Source of the DNA: Cymodocea nodosa
Taxonomy: Eukaryota > Streptophyta > Magnoliopsida > Alismatales > Cymodoceaceae
Direction: 5' to 3'
Assembly: GCA_036874045.1 (NCBI GenBank)
Contig: CM072339.1
Coordinates: 7,695,501-7,759,500 of the forward strand
Length of the DNA stretch: 64,000 nt
A program made the translations under genes and the position numbers. The stretch's first letter is position 1. Every line of letters starts with the position of its first letter. Under the pieces are notes generated by a model. The model did not search any database and was not told the origin of the DNA. It was given only the letters and a program-made list of their open reading frames with translations. Positions 21,990-32,145 of the stretch are shown here, piece after piece.

Positions 21990-23831
21990 TGTTCGTGTTT
22001 TCCCAGCACTACACTAGAAAAACTTGGATTTGTTACTTCTATTTTTACTTAGTTAATTTATCTTTATGCCTATTCTTTCTTTTAGAAGTAAACAAACAAC
22101 CTTTAATACAATTTAGATATTAATTCCAATTTGTACTTTAACTGCAAGTGCACAATGTCTATTGTATCAGTGTGCAAGTACAGGTCGATCCCACAAGGAA
22201 TTGCTGACGAATTTAAGAAATGTTTGATTGTGAACGATTCAAATTTATATTCAATAAACACTCTGTTGAGTTACAGACTAAGTTCGTTGAGTTATTGATA
22301 ACTCAACGGACTATCCTCGTGGACTTAAGTTAACTCCACGAGCCTGTCTCTTCTTTATAATACTACTAATTACAGAGGAATTCGGCCAACCATTGGGCAA
22401 TTCCACAGATTGTAAATAACATCAATTAAGCTTTTTAATGCTAGTTAACATTGGATTTATCATTATGCAATACTAACATTCAGATGATTCAAACAGTAAC
22501 CATTAAAATCTTTAAGTTGTTTTGTATGAACCAATTTCAGTAAACTGTAAAATTAAAACTAATATAAAACAATCATAAAATTGATACAGATAACATTAAT
22601 CACGATACAACACCAATAATACAACACTCAAATACAACATACAAACAAAGATAAATTGTTTTTGGTATTTTTGTTTTGATGTGATAGGTGAAAGGTGAAA
22701 TGTAAAGTAATTTCACTTGACAGTAAATACTTCCGACACTACTTGCAACGCGATTACACCACTAAAAATTGAACCACTTACAATTTTGTCTCCTCTCCCT
22801 ATAGAATCGCAAGTCTAGAATTGCAAGATGATCTCCTCTTCAGCATACAGGCACCAACCTGAAGCCAAGGCTAAAAGCTTTACGATCTCCTGAAATATGA
22901 GTCTGCGCTTGGTGAAAATGTCTTCCCTTTCCGCGATGCGATCACTCCTCACAGTGGTTGTCAGGCACTATGTTTGGCTCGGAATCGACTCGACATCAGG
23001 CAAGTATCCTCACAGACCTCCGATGATTGGTGATTATGATGGTGATACGATGGTTGGTGTGATACTTCGGAGAATCGCCGATACTGTCTGCAGAAAGCTT
23101 GGTGCTCCTCCTCTATATACACTAGCCGTCCATCGATCACACCAGTTCTTTTTTTTCTTCTTTTCTTTTATATTTCTTCAGTGGTAACTGCTTCTGCTTG
23201 AATGGTCAGTTGGATTTCCTTCCTTCAGATCAACAGCGATGATTTCTTTCTCCCTACGCGATTGAATTCCTGCGTGATACGTGCAAATGTGGTTTTTCCT
23301 TCCAACTATCTGTTCCTGCAACCACTATAGTGGCATATTAGAAAATATATAGTCCGTAGAGTTACAGATAACTCAACGGACTTCCTTCAATGATTTAACT
23401 ATAAAACACGTGCAAAAATAACAACTTAAGTTTATAACGCTAACCTAACGCGTTGCCTTAGTGTATTTTCATGTAACTCAACGCGTGTAGTTATACTAAC
23501 TTAACGAGTTATAACGTAAGTAAATCTACCAGCTCTCAACACGTGTTAGCAGCAGTTTAAACATAAAATAACATTCTGGAGAGTTATAGGTATAACTATC
23601 CGATGCTCAGATGCATTTTCGGCTACTTAAGAATTTCACAGCCTGCAATTTACCGATAGTTCATAAATGTGCTAAATTAACATTAATTCCCCAAAATTAA
23701 GCAGATTCTTCAATTAAAGCATATAACAGTGCAATTATAACATAATGACTTAATTCTCATATGATAAGCTAAATATTATGCAATTAACCATCATTTAACC
23801 GTTAATAATATGCACTTTTTCATTCTAAACA
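21990..23831 (-). repeat. 3' LTR of Athila-1 (LTR b, type II)
   Basis: Plus strand begins TGTTCGTGTTTTCCCAGC and ends CATTCTAAACA. It has the type II cassette at 23400-23520 ('taacgctaacctaacgcgttgcc', 'cttaacgagttataacg') in place of part of the type I array. Dyads TAACTCAACG and CGTTGAGTTA occur at 22260-22340. Compared with LTR c it lacks a short block in the first dyad array (near 22265). Confidence 0.9.
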
Positions 23832-23844
23832 CTTCCCCCATACC
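23832..23844 (-). other. Polypurine tract of Athila-1
   Basis: Minus strand GGTATGGGGGAAG immediately precedes the TGTTTAG that opens the LTR. Confidence 0.9.
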
Positions 23845-25615
23845 TAAATTTTGCTAGTCCCTTAGCAAACTAAGATTTAATTAATTGGTCTTTCAAAAAG
23901 TGCTAGAATTAATTCTCCCCCTTTTGTATTTTTTTTTCTTCTGTTTAGCATAAACATATATTCTATATGTTTCATTAATAAACCTGCAAAGATATTTAGA
24001 ATATATGTAAATTACATACAAAGTATATCATCTTCATATAGGTGTTAATTATATTATCATTTGTTCTTCTTTTCATCATGTGTAATCCTGAATTTTCCAA
24101 TAAGTTTTTCTAGAAGAAATTTCAACAACATACGAATCAAAGTACAATCCAATTCAATCTGATTAAGACAAGTTGAATAAAGAATTGTATTTCCATTAAA
24201 CAACTTCAAAAGTCAATTCCAGATTCATATTTCAGCAATTCTAGATAGCAGAAAATATACTCGATTCATAAGATATCTGTATTTCACAAAACACTTGTAT
24301 CTTTTCAAAACAGTATATATTTTTTTTTTTTTTGTACTTTAAAAGTTAATTTGACAAGCTTGAATCATACAAGAGCTTTCTAATGTACCCATGTAACGAG
24401 CTTTTAGTCAACAATCCTAGATCTGATCAAGATCTTAGGTTGCCAGATTTTCAGAGTCCTTTTTTAGGTCAACAATGCTTACATACCTATCTGCTCAAGT
24501 ACAAAAGGCTCCTGATCAAACAAGTCAATAAACTCTTAAGGTTTTTTTTTTTTTTTTTCTAAAAATAAATACACACACAAAACAAAGCATTAATCACATA
24601 CTGTATATGCACGCATTTCATTAATACAGATGTAGTAAAACACCAATCTCATATAATCCTACTTCTATCATTTACTAAAGATATGAATCCATAACAATAA
24701 GTTCATACTTTATCTGTAGTTTAATAAGATCTACACATAAATCATTCTACAAGTTCAATCAGTCAAAGTAAATGTATCTTTCATCATATGTGTTTCATTT
24801 AATCTAGAATTCACATCTCAGCTCCTTTAGGACTTCAGATAATTTTCTGATTAAGCATTAAATATTCTGATTTCATTTTAAAATCGTGAAATTGTTAAAC
24901 TCATGAAATTCAGAAAAATCATAAGATACTATATCTAGATTTACATAAATAATAAATTCTATAGCATCTTCTATAGCCTTCTAAATATAACATTCAAGTA
25001 GTTTATAAAAATTTTACAATCTCAATTATCGGATAGTTACAGCAAGTTCATAAAAATTTTCAATTTCCTCAAAACATTACAGTACCATTTTAATTCCTTT
25101 AATTAACAAACTTGCATGGCTATTACTTTAATTACCTCCCCCCATACCTACATTTTGCATTGTCCTCAATGTAAAAGATTTGACAATAAGTATAGTAATT
25201 GTAGCAGGCATGAATAAAGTTTTGTTTGATTTAAAATTCAGGATAAGTAATTAGTTACATACCTTGTTCCATTTGTATCTCTTTCTGCATATTCAGATTT
25301 TTGATTCTGAAAAACTGTTCATTCCCAGATAAACACAGAATATAAAACAAAATAACATTTAACAGGTATTAATAAATCAGTGTCTTGTGTGGAACCCAGG
25401 CTTCTATGCCTTTGGTGGCTCACAAGCAAGCCAGTTGGTTTCCTAGAACAGATACCAACAAACTAGATTGATATTTTGTTTTGTTTGTTTTTTCTTTTTT
25501 TTTTGTTGTTTTTTTTTTTATAAAATGAACATGAAAAAATTCAAAATTCTTTTTTTTAAAAAAAATAAAAAAAATAAATGCAGAATACACAACATTAAAC
25601 ACCCAAAATCATAGC
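23845..25615 (-). other. Athila-1 3' noncoding region
   Basis: About 1.8 kb, AT-rich, without coding motifs. It has two further G-runs on the minus strand: GGGGGAGAATTAATTC near 23905-23925 and TATGGGGGGAGG near 25138-25150. The second follows ATGCAAAATGTAG, close to the GCAAAATTTAG in front of the true PPT. T-runs occur at 24316-24334, 24541-24559 and 25490-25520. A shorter, inverted relative is at about 50880-51805. Confidence 0.7.
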
Positions 25616-26755
25616 TTAAGAACATGATTGAAAAGTAGAAACAAATGAAATAAATGTATCAGTCCAAGCAAACTTTTTAGGCATAGTTATTCTTGCTATT
25701 AATTCTATTTTAATGCAGTTCTTGGTCCTTTTTAATTTGTAAACATGCAATATATTATAAATTCCAAATACGAGTGTATTACCATTAATGATATGTAATG
25801 CAGAAAGGGATCCTTTTTGGTTCCAAGGTAATGTAGTAGTTTCTATTTCTACATCTATTTCAATATACTCCTATTCCCACTTCCATTCATTCATGTCTTC
25901 CATAATCCATATTTGAAATTTCATCAGTTCATCCCACCATCTTATCAGACATAAAGTAGGATCATCTTTTTCATTATACCACATTCCTATTTGAATTTTA
26001 TTAAATTTTTCAGATGGTGGTTTAGCTATTTCACTCGGGATAGGTAAAATTTCTATATAATCATCATAACTGTCTATGCTCACTATGTATAAATCAGATC
26101 TATATGTTATTGATATCTCCGTGACTAAATAAATATAACCATCAAGTATGACATGTGTTTGGTTAATTAATTATTTCTGTCCTAGATATATTATAATGTT
26201 TTCATTCCAAGATCTGTTCAGAAAATTATACACACTTAAGCGTAAATCTTCACCCCAATTTCCTGTAGCTCTCCAATAATATAATTTTTCAGGAATTGCA
26301 GAATTTTTATCAAAAAATATTAAAGCTGACCCACAATTTTCAATTGGTGCTTCAAATATATTAGGTCTTCCTATATTACATTCTTCTCCTGTTATAGGAT
26401 TTCTTATCAAAATCTCAAGTAACGATAAACTTGCATACCTTGGTCTTGTCTTGTATATGATTAATCCTTCATCTATCCCCATAATATGACTCATTCCTTC
26501 TAATGCATTAGTTGGAATTCCAGTAGTTTCTTCCATAGCCAGATATTCATGGGTATTTGAACTACGATTAAATGACCTCCATATGAATCCATATCTAATC
26601 TTAGTCATTTTTGCAGCTTGTAGTCCTTGAAAATATTTTTCTTCAATACAGTCTTTAATTTCCTTTGATACACAACACATCCTGCACAGATCTTTAGTTG
26701 ACAAGTTACTTAGTATTTCCCTTTGTGCATCCAACGGTAATTGCATTAATTCCAT
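25616..26755 (-). pseudogene. F-box protein gene carried by Athila-1
   Basis: A single frame of 379 codons from the ATG at 26755 to TAA at 25616-25618, broken by in-frame stops at 26168-26170 and 25868-25870. The N-terminus is an F-box: MQLPLDAQREILSNLS, KDLCRMCCVSKEIKDCIEEK (residues ~3-43), with the LP, L.R and VSK residues that contact SKP1. The rest (LYYWRATGNWGEDLRLSVYN and beyond) resembles a plant F-box-associated domain, but I cannot assign the subtype. F-box proteins choose substrates for SCF ubiquitin ligases. A TTTTATTTTACAG acceptor-like sequence ends 9 bases before the ATG. The copy at 58017-59156 has the same length and different stops. A host origin is inference. Confidence 0.85.
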
Positions 26756-26950
26756 TTGTCGATTCTGTAAAATAAAAACAAAAATTTAGCAAAGACAAAA
26801 ATTAACATAACTACTACACACCCTCGTGGAGTTAAGGCATAACTCAACGGACTAAGGTCGTTAAGTTAAAAATTAACTCTACGATACTATTAACTTAAAA
26901 TAAAAATAAAAACATATATATATACAAATAGTTGCTTCAGATATGCTGCT
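26756..26950 (-). other. Athila-1 spacer between gag and F-box
   Basis: 195 bases holding a hairpin-forming set (26822-26890: 'cgtggagttaaggcataactcaacgg', 'cgttaagttaaaaattaactctacg') and, at the F-box edge, a polypyrimidine/ACAG splice-acceptor-like end (about 26765-26783). The same layout occurs at 59157-59344. Confidence 0.7.
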
Positions 26951-28177
26951 TCATTCAGCTGCCCTCCCAAAAGAGGTATCAATTTCATTAACCATTCTAT
27001 TGACAGGATTAGGTATAGCTTGTATTGGCAATCCTCCAGTAGGTCTAACTTCCATTGGTTCCTTCTATCTAAGTGGTATATTTCTATTCTGATTTTGATT
27101 TACAGCATTTCCAAATATAAATTCTAGACGATTGTTTACTTGTTGGATTATCTTTTCTAATTTCTCTATTCTAGCTCCTTGTTCATTTCATACTTCATAA
27201 CTTATGTTCTTCTCATTTATATTTTCTCCTCCCTGGAAATTGTTGTTTCTCCAAGATAAATTCAGGTGATTTCTCCAATTAGGATTATAATAATTTACCA
27301 AGTTATCTCTCTGGTTTCTAGCATAAATAATATCTAAGTCATTTATGTTTGTATTCTTTTCTACTAGCTTTTGATTTAATGATAACTCTTCTATTTTCTT
27401 TGTTAATTCATTTAATTTCACCTCAAGCATAGTATTGGAATCTATTTCATGCATTTCTCTTGGCAATAATCTTTTATCTGCAATAGCTTCAACCGAATTT
27501 TCCTACTGTGCAGTTGTTTTTGCAAAATTTTCTAAATATGCCCATGCTTCTTCACTACATAATTTTAAAAATCCATTTTGACAAGTAGGTTCTAAAAAGG
27601 ATTTCGTTGAAACATCTATGCCTTCATAAATTATGCCTATTAATTGTGCTTTACTCATTGCATGATATGGACATTGAGTTAGTAAATCTTTAAATCTTTC
27701 AAAATATTTCCAAAATGATTCACCCTGTTTTTGGCTACACATTAATATTTCTTTCTTCTTTTTAATCGTTTGATGTGTTGGATAGTATTTTTCCAGAAAA
27801 ATAGAGCAAAATTCAGTCCATGTAGAAATTGAATCAGGCGATAGAGTATATAACCATCTCTTAGCTGTATCTTTTAAAGCAAAAGGGATATATGTAAGTT
27901 TAATAGCATCTATACTCATGTTCGGCATTCTCATCATTTGACAAACTTCGTTAAATTCTCTAAGGAAATAATAGGCATCCTCTCTTTCTAATCCATGAAA
28001 ATGTGGCAATTGACTAATATAATTAGATTTCAATTCAAACCTATCTCCCTCAAAGTTTGGCAATCGAATACATGAAGGTTCATCAATTAATTCAGGATAC
28101 AGAATCTCTCCTAATGGTTTTTCTACTAGAGCACCCATCTCTACGTTCTCTTTTAAAGAAAGGTAGCTACACCCCAA
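26951..28177 (-). pseudogene. Athila-type Gag core ORF, located 3' of pol
   Basis: One frame of 409 codons from 28177 to TGA 26951-26953, with stops after TTAQ (27500-27502) and at 27188-27190. The Retrotrans_gag domain is clear: IRLPNFEGDRFELKSNYI, DAIKLTYIPFALKDTAKRWL, WTEFCSIFLEKYYPTHQTIK, SFWKYFERFKDLLTQCPYH. Athila gag has the same blocks. C-terminal part: coiled coil (LNELTKKIEELSLNQKL) and Asn/Arg-rich NPNWRNHLNLSWRNNNFQGG. Gag normally lies 5' of pol; here it lies downstream of integrase and the env-like ORF. The start at 28177 is the first ATG of the frame, and 28138 is an alternative. Confidence 0.88.
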
Positions 28178-29258
28178 AGAATTTCATTAAAGTTCAGTTC
28201 AGAAAATTTTTCAGTACCTCTCTGTAATGAAAATTCCTGGATAGGTGTTCTTACTAATCGTTTAGTACTTAGAGAACGAGTCCATGTGCTTATAAATAAA
28301 TAATAGAAGATTAATTACATACCAGTCTGAAGCTTTCCATTCTATAAATATTTGTTTTTGAATGAAGGTTGAATCAGCTACTTCTCCTTCCAATTCCTCC
28401 AATGCTTTCTCCTTTCTCTTAAAAGTGCTGGTAACTCATAAATAACATTCTATTTCATATATATACTGCGCATCCATAATGTGAATAAATCTTGTTGCAA
28501 GAACGTGTCTTGCAACGTGCATCGTGGTTCCTGTTTTAATGGGTATGTGTACCACTACTAATTTCAAATTTTGGTAACTGCTAAACCATCGAAGTTTCGT
28601 TTGTGGTTAAAAGAATAACCGTTCTGCTTAATCCACGAACTAAACTCGTTGAGTTACAGATTACTCAATAGAACATAGTTGGTTACTGTTGCTAACTCCA
28701 CAGACTAACTTCGTTGAGTTACAGATAACTCAACGGAGTGACCTTATATTATATTACTGACCTCGTGGAGTTACGGTAAACTCAATGGACTTACTTCGTT
28801 GAGTTAACACTTAGCAACCTCTAAGTTTCACTCTCGTAAGTTTTCTATTCTGTTTTTTTTTTTTTTTTTTTTTTCTTTTCTTTGTCATTCTGCTAACTGT
28901 AATAAAGTTAAATCTTTGTCATTAATGCCTCATTTTGATTAAAATACATTTAAATCTGAACATTATATAAAGATTTAAATTGCAGGTCATTTTATGTTAT
29001 GTAGAATTTACATTTTACCTTATAACATATAGAAATTTTTAAGCAGTTATCCTATCATTCAGCAAATTGTAAATCTGTTACATATTCATTCATAAAGTTT
29101 CACAATAACATAATATTCAATAATTTCCATTCATTTCACATTCAAAACACGTATGAAAATTGCATCTGAAAAATTATATTCATTAATATGAGTCAATTAC
29201 ATTACAAGTACATCATACAATTTCATACAATTTTACACAAGTAAACGAACAATACAAT
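28178..29258 (-). other. Athila-1 spacer between env-like and gag ORFs
   Basis: About 1.1 kb without coding motifs. At 28640-28830 there are four to five CGTTGAGTTA / TAACTCAACG dyads ('cgttgagttacagataactcaacgg' is a near-perfect palindrome). A T-run lies at 28852-28874. Athila-2 has the matching spacer at about 60581-61618. Confidence 0.7.
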
Positions 29259-31484
29259 TTAATCTCTATGCCTAAGTTCATCTACTTCCTTCTGGAGTTT
29301 TTCTAATTGCTGCTCTAATTGATTTATCCTCTCTACTACTCCTACAATTCCTCCAGAAGGTACTGCTAGTTCTGCAGCTACAAAATTTCTGTATTCTTTC
29401 ACTAAAATGGTTCTAGATCTTATCCTTTTTGATGTCCATTTAGTGAAATCAATACTATCCACCATCAGTAGTGGAATCAAATGTCCATAAAATAATTTCT
29501 TCTTTACTGTTTTCAGCTTGGAGATAAAAACTACAGACCAATTTATTTGGATCTTATTTACAACTGCATACGTGGCCCATTTGACAAATTGACTTAATTC
29601 TATGTCATGGCTCTGTCGTTGATAGACATTCTTAATCAGAATGTTAGCTACCATGTGTGCTTTACCATTTAAATGCTTCAATCTGTTTAATAATGGCACA
29701 CCAAGATTGATAGCTAAACAATCCTTAATTTGCTGCTCGGTCCATTCAACTATAGTTGTATCCTCCAAAATTTTTGTTCCTTCATTCTTTAAACCAAATA
29801 TGTTATGGAGAAGCTCTGGTGTTATCTGTACATCAGCTTCCTCCACGTTTGAAATTAATTCTCCTTCTCCTTCTCTTAAATTTGCATAGAAACAAGGCAC
29901 TAAATTCTCATATACTACATGCCCTCAATCTTGAGATATAAATTGCAGTAGACCTTGGAATTCAAATAGATCTTTGATTTCTTGCATTCCATCGCAATTT
30001 ACTGGTCTACTGTAAATAATATCGTAACCCCTTATTTCTTGGTATTTGATATAAGCTTCCTGACTACAAAAATGTACTTCATTCAAAATTGTTGTTTCAG
30101 TCGGTTTAGGAAGGTGACTTTATTGCTCCAGAGGGGTTTGCTCTTACTCTTCCTCTAGCATAGGCTGCATTTGGACATTCTCTTCAGATTCCTGAATTTT
30201 TGCTTTTGCTTCTGTCTGTGGTGGTGAGTTGACAGAACTCTCCACTCTCTCTTGAATTCCTTCCATAATTTGCTGAAGAGTTTCTTGCTCTTCAATGGAA
30301 TCTGTGAAATTATTTTTGTCCAAATGGCTTCTTTCAGCCTCTTCATTTTCTACTCTTTCTTCTTTCTCCTGACTACCAATCTGTTCTGTTACTGTTCTTT
30401 CTGATTCTGTAACAGATTGGGATGGAGTCACGGGCAATTCAGTTTCTACCCTAATTTCTGTTTCTTCTTATACAGGCTGCAAACTAATTTCAGCTTGATT
30501 TTTTTCTTTTCTTTGCTCCTCTTGCTCCTCCTCAGATTCGAATAGCTGGTTGATAAAAATCTGCTCCACAGGCCCTGTAAAAATTAGTACTTCAAATTTA
30601 ATTTCCTCATATTCAGGCACTTTTTCTTTTCCTTTCTTTTTTCTGATTAGTTGTGCTTGTTCTTCCTCTTCATCTTCTGAAATTAAATCTATAAAAATAG
30701 ACTCTGTAGGCCTTCGAGCCACAGGTGCTGGCTCTTCCTGTTTAACTTTAATTGCTGGTCTCGAAGGACCAACTTCATCTCCTTTTGTAGTAGGTTTGGC
30801 AACAGTTCTGGCAGTAGCTACATGATGCTGTTCCACTTTGATTTTATATTGGGCTTTCAACTTTTCTACAGCCCTCTTTTTGTATAGTGCATCAAACACC
30901 AGGTGTGCTTTAGCCACTACCAAATCTTCTAATTCTCTTTGGTTTTTTCCAACTTGAACCAGTTCTGCAAATTCTCTTATTTCTTCTTCAGTCAAAGGCC
31001 CCATCATTTCTACTTGTGTCAATGGCTTAAATGGTGGAACTAAAGGTCCAGACTGCTGCTCCTCAGGAACAGGTCTTTCAGCAGTTAGTTCCTCCCGTTC
31101 TTTAGTTGCCTCTTCATTTGCTTTCCTTTCTTACTCCCAGATCACCCGTTTAGCTTGTCTACAGATTCGTCTTTTGAACCAGAGTCGGGACTTACACTGG
31201 ATTAATTCTAGGGCAACTTCATTACTTGGCCTTATTTGTCTTTCCTTACTTACTACTATTTCTGTTGCTATTCTGATTCGTGTTTCCATCATTTGAGGTA
31301 TTCGTATATCCATATCTACTAAATCTCTTCTCAACTTGAAAAGTTCTGATTCTACCTTTTGTAGCTCTTTCTCTCTTGTCATATTTCTGATCTTCTGGCG
31401 TGTGTGCCACTCTTCTGATTCCTTCAGAAATTCTGATGTATCAACAACATCTTCCCAGAATTCAGGCGTCATCTTCATCATCAT
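29259..31484 (-). pseudogene. Env-like ORF of Athila-1, ~742 codons
   Basis: Open pieces 31131-31502, 30468-31022, 30144-30437 and 29259-29900 share one frame, so this was a single ORF broken by stops (31131, 30468, 30144, 30120 and one or two near 29930). Where Athila-2 is intact most of these are CAA. Start taken at the first ATG (31484). Order: EFWEDVVDTSEFLKESEEWH; coiled coil; acidic Glu/Lys-rich region; a segment ending in GMQEIKDLFEFQGLLQF; core YAVVNKIQINWSVVFISKL and KKLFYGHLIPLLM; C-terminal coiled coil INQLEQQLEKLQKEVDELRH. No signal peptide or membrane span is visible. It resembles the plant transposon-protein domain found in Athila; function unknown. Confidence 0.75.
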
Positions 31485-32145
31485 GGAGTTACACAACAGC
31501 ACGTAATCGCTCTGATTTCTATTGTTCTAGATTCTAAATGATTTGTCGGATAATGCCCCCAAAACCCTAGGTTTTAGTTTAAATAAGCACTAAGTTTAGG
31601 CTGGTAATCGGGTCATTTCCCGAACCAACTATTACTATTTTATCTGCGGTCTTAGCTACAGTACTCCGTTGTGTTATAGGTAACTCAACGGAATAAGCTC
31701 ATTGACTAACTCAAGACTTAACGAAGTAAGCTCGTTGAATAATACAATAATAAAAATATTACAGAGAATAGTTTTTTTTTTTTTTTTTTTTTTTTTACAG
31801 GTTTAACCGATACTATGCTTCAGTCAAACCTAAATATATATATATTTTTTTTATCTTTCTTTCGGTTGAACCGATACTATGTTTTGGTAAAACAAATTTT
31901 TTTCTGAAAATTAATATTCAATTTTTTTTCCCGATTTAACAGATACTATGCTTCGGTAAAACCAATATTTTTTTTATTGTTCCGGTCATACCGATACTAC
32001 GCTTCGGTCAGACCTAAATATTTTTTAATTTTCCAGCCATACCGATGGATACAGTCGGTTGAACCGCAACTATTTTTATGTTTTATATATATTTTTAATG
32101 TTTTTATATATATATATATATATAAACATAAAAACTGATTTCTTA
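31485..32145 (-). repeat. Spacer with five ACCGATACT...TCGGT hairpin units
   Basis: Between integrase and env-like ORF. Hairpin units at about 31800-31830, 31863-31893, 31932-31963, 31982-32014 and 32033-32066 share a core ACCGATACTATGCTTCGGT with an outer GGTT/AACC pairing. T-runs separate them (31771-31796 is the longest), and a TA repeat lies at 32104-32124. A second motif set (TAACTCAACG, AACTTAACGAA-like) is at 31670-31740. In sense, TTATTTAAAC and a CCTAGGGTTTT box lie 80-100 bases before the env-like ATG and could be a TATA-like element; that is inference. Confidence 0.75.

Noticed and set aside
25420-25602. 60-codon ORF in the Athila 3' noncoding region
   Set aside because: Phe/Lys-rich translation of T- and A-runs; not kept in Athila-2.
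29641-29941. Plus-strand ORFs of 61-82 codons over the env-like ORF (and 61995-62295)
   Set aside because: They are antisense shadows of the minus-strand env-like frame; no family motif, and the conserved protein is on the other strand.
29259-31484. A true retroviral envelope protein
   Set aside because: No signal peptide, no transmembrane segment, no furin-type site or fusion peptide; only the genomic position resembles env.
31800-32066. CRISPR-like array
   Set aside because: Units are imperfect hairpins with T-rich, non-unique gaps, in a plant retroelement.
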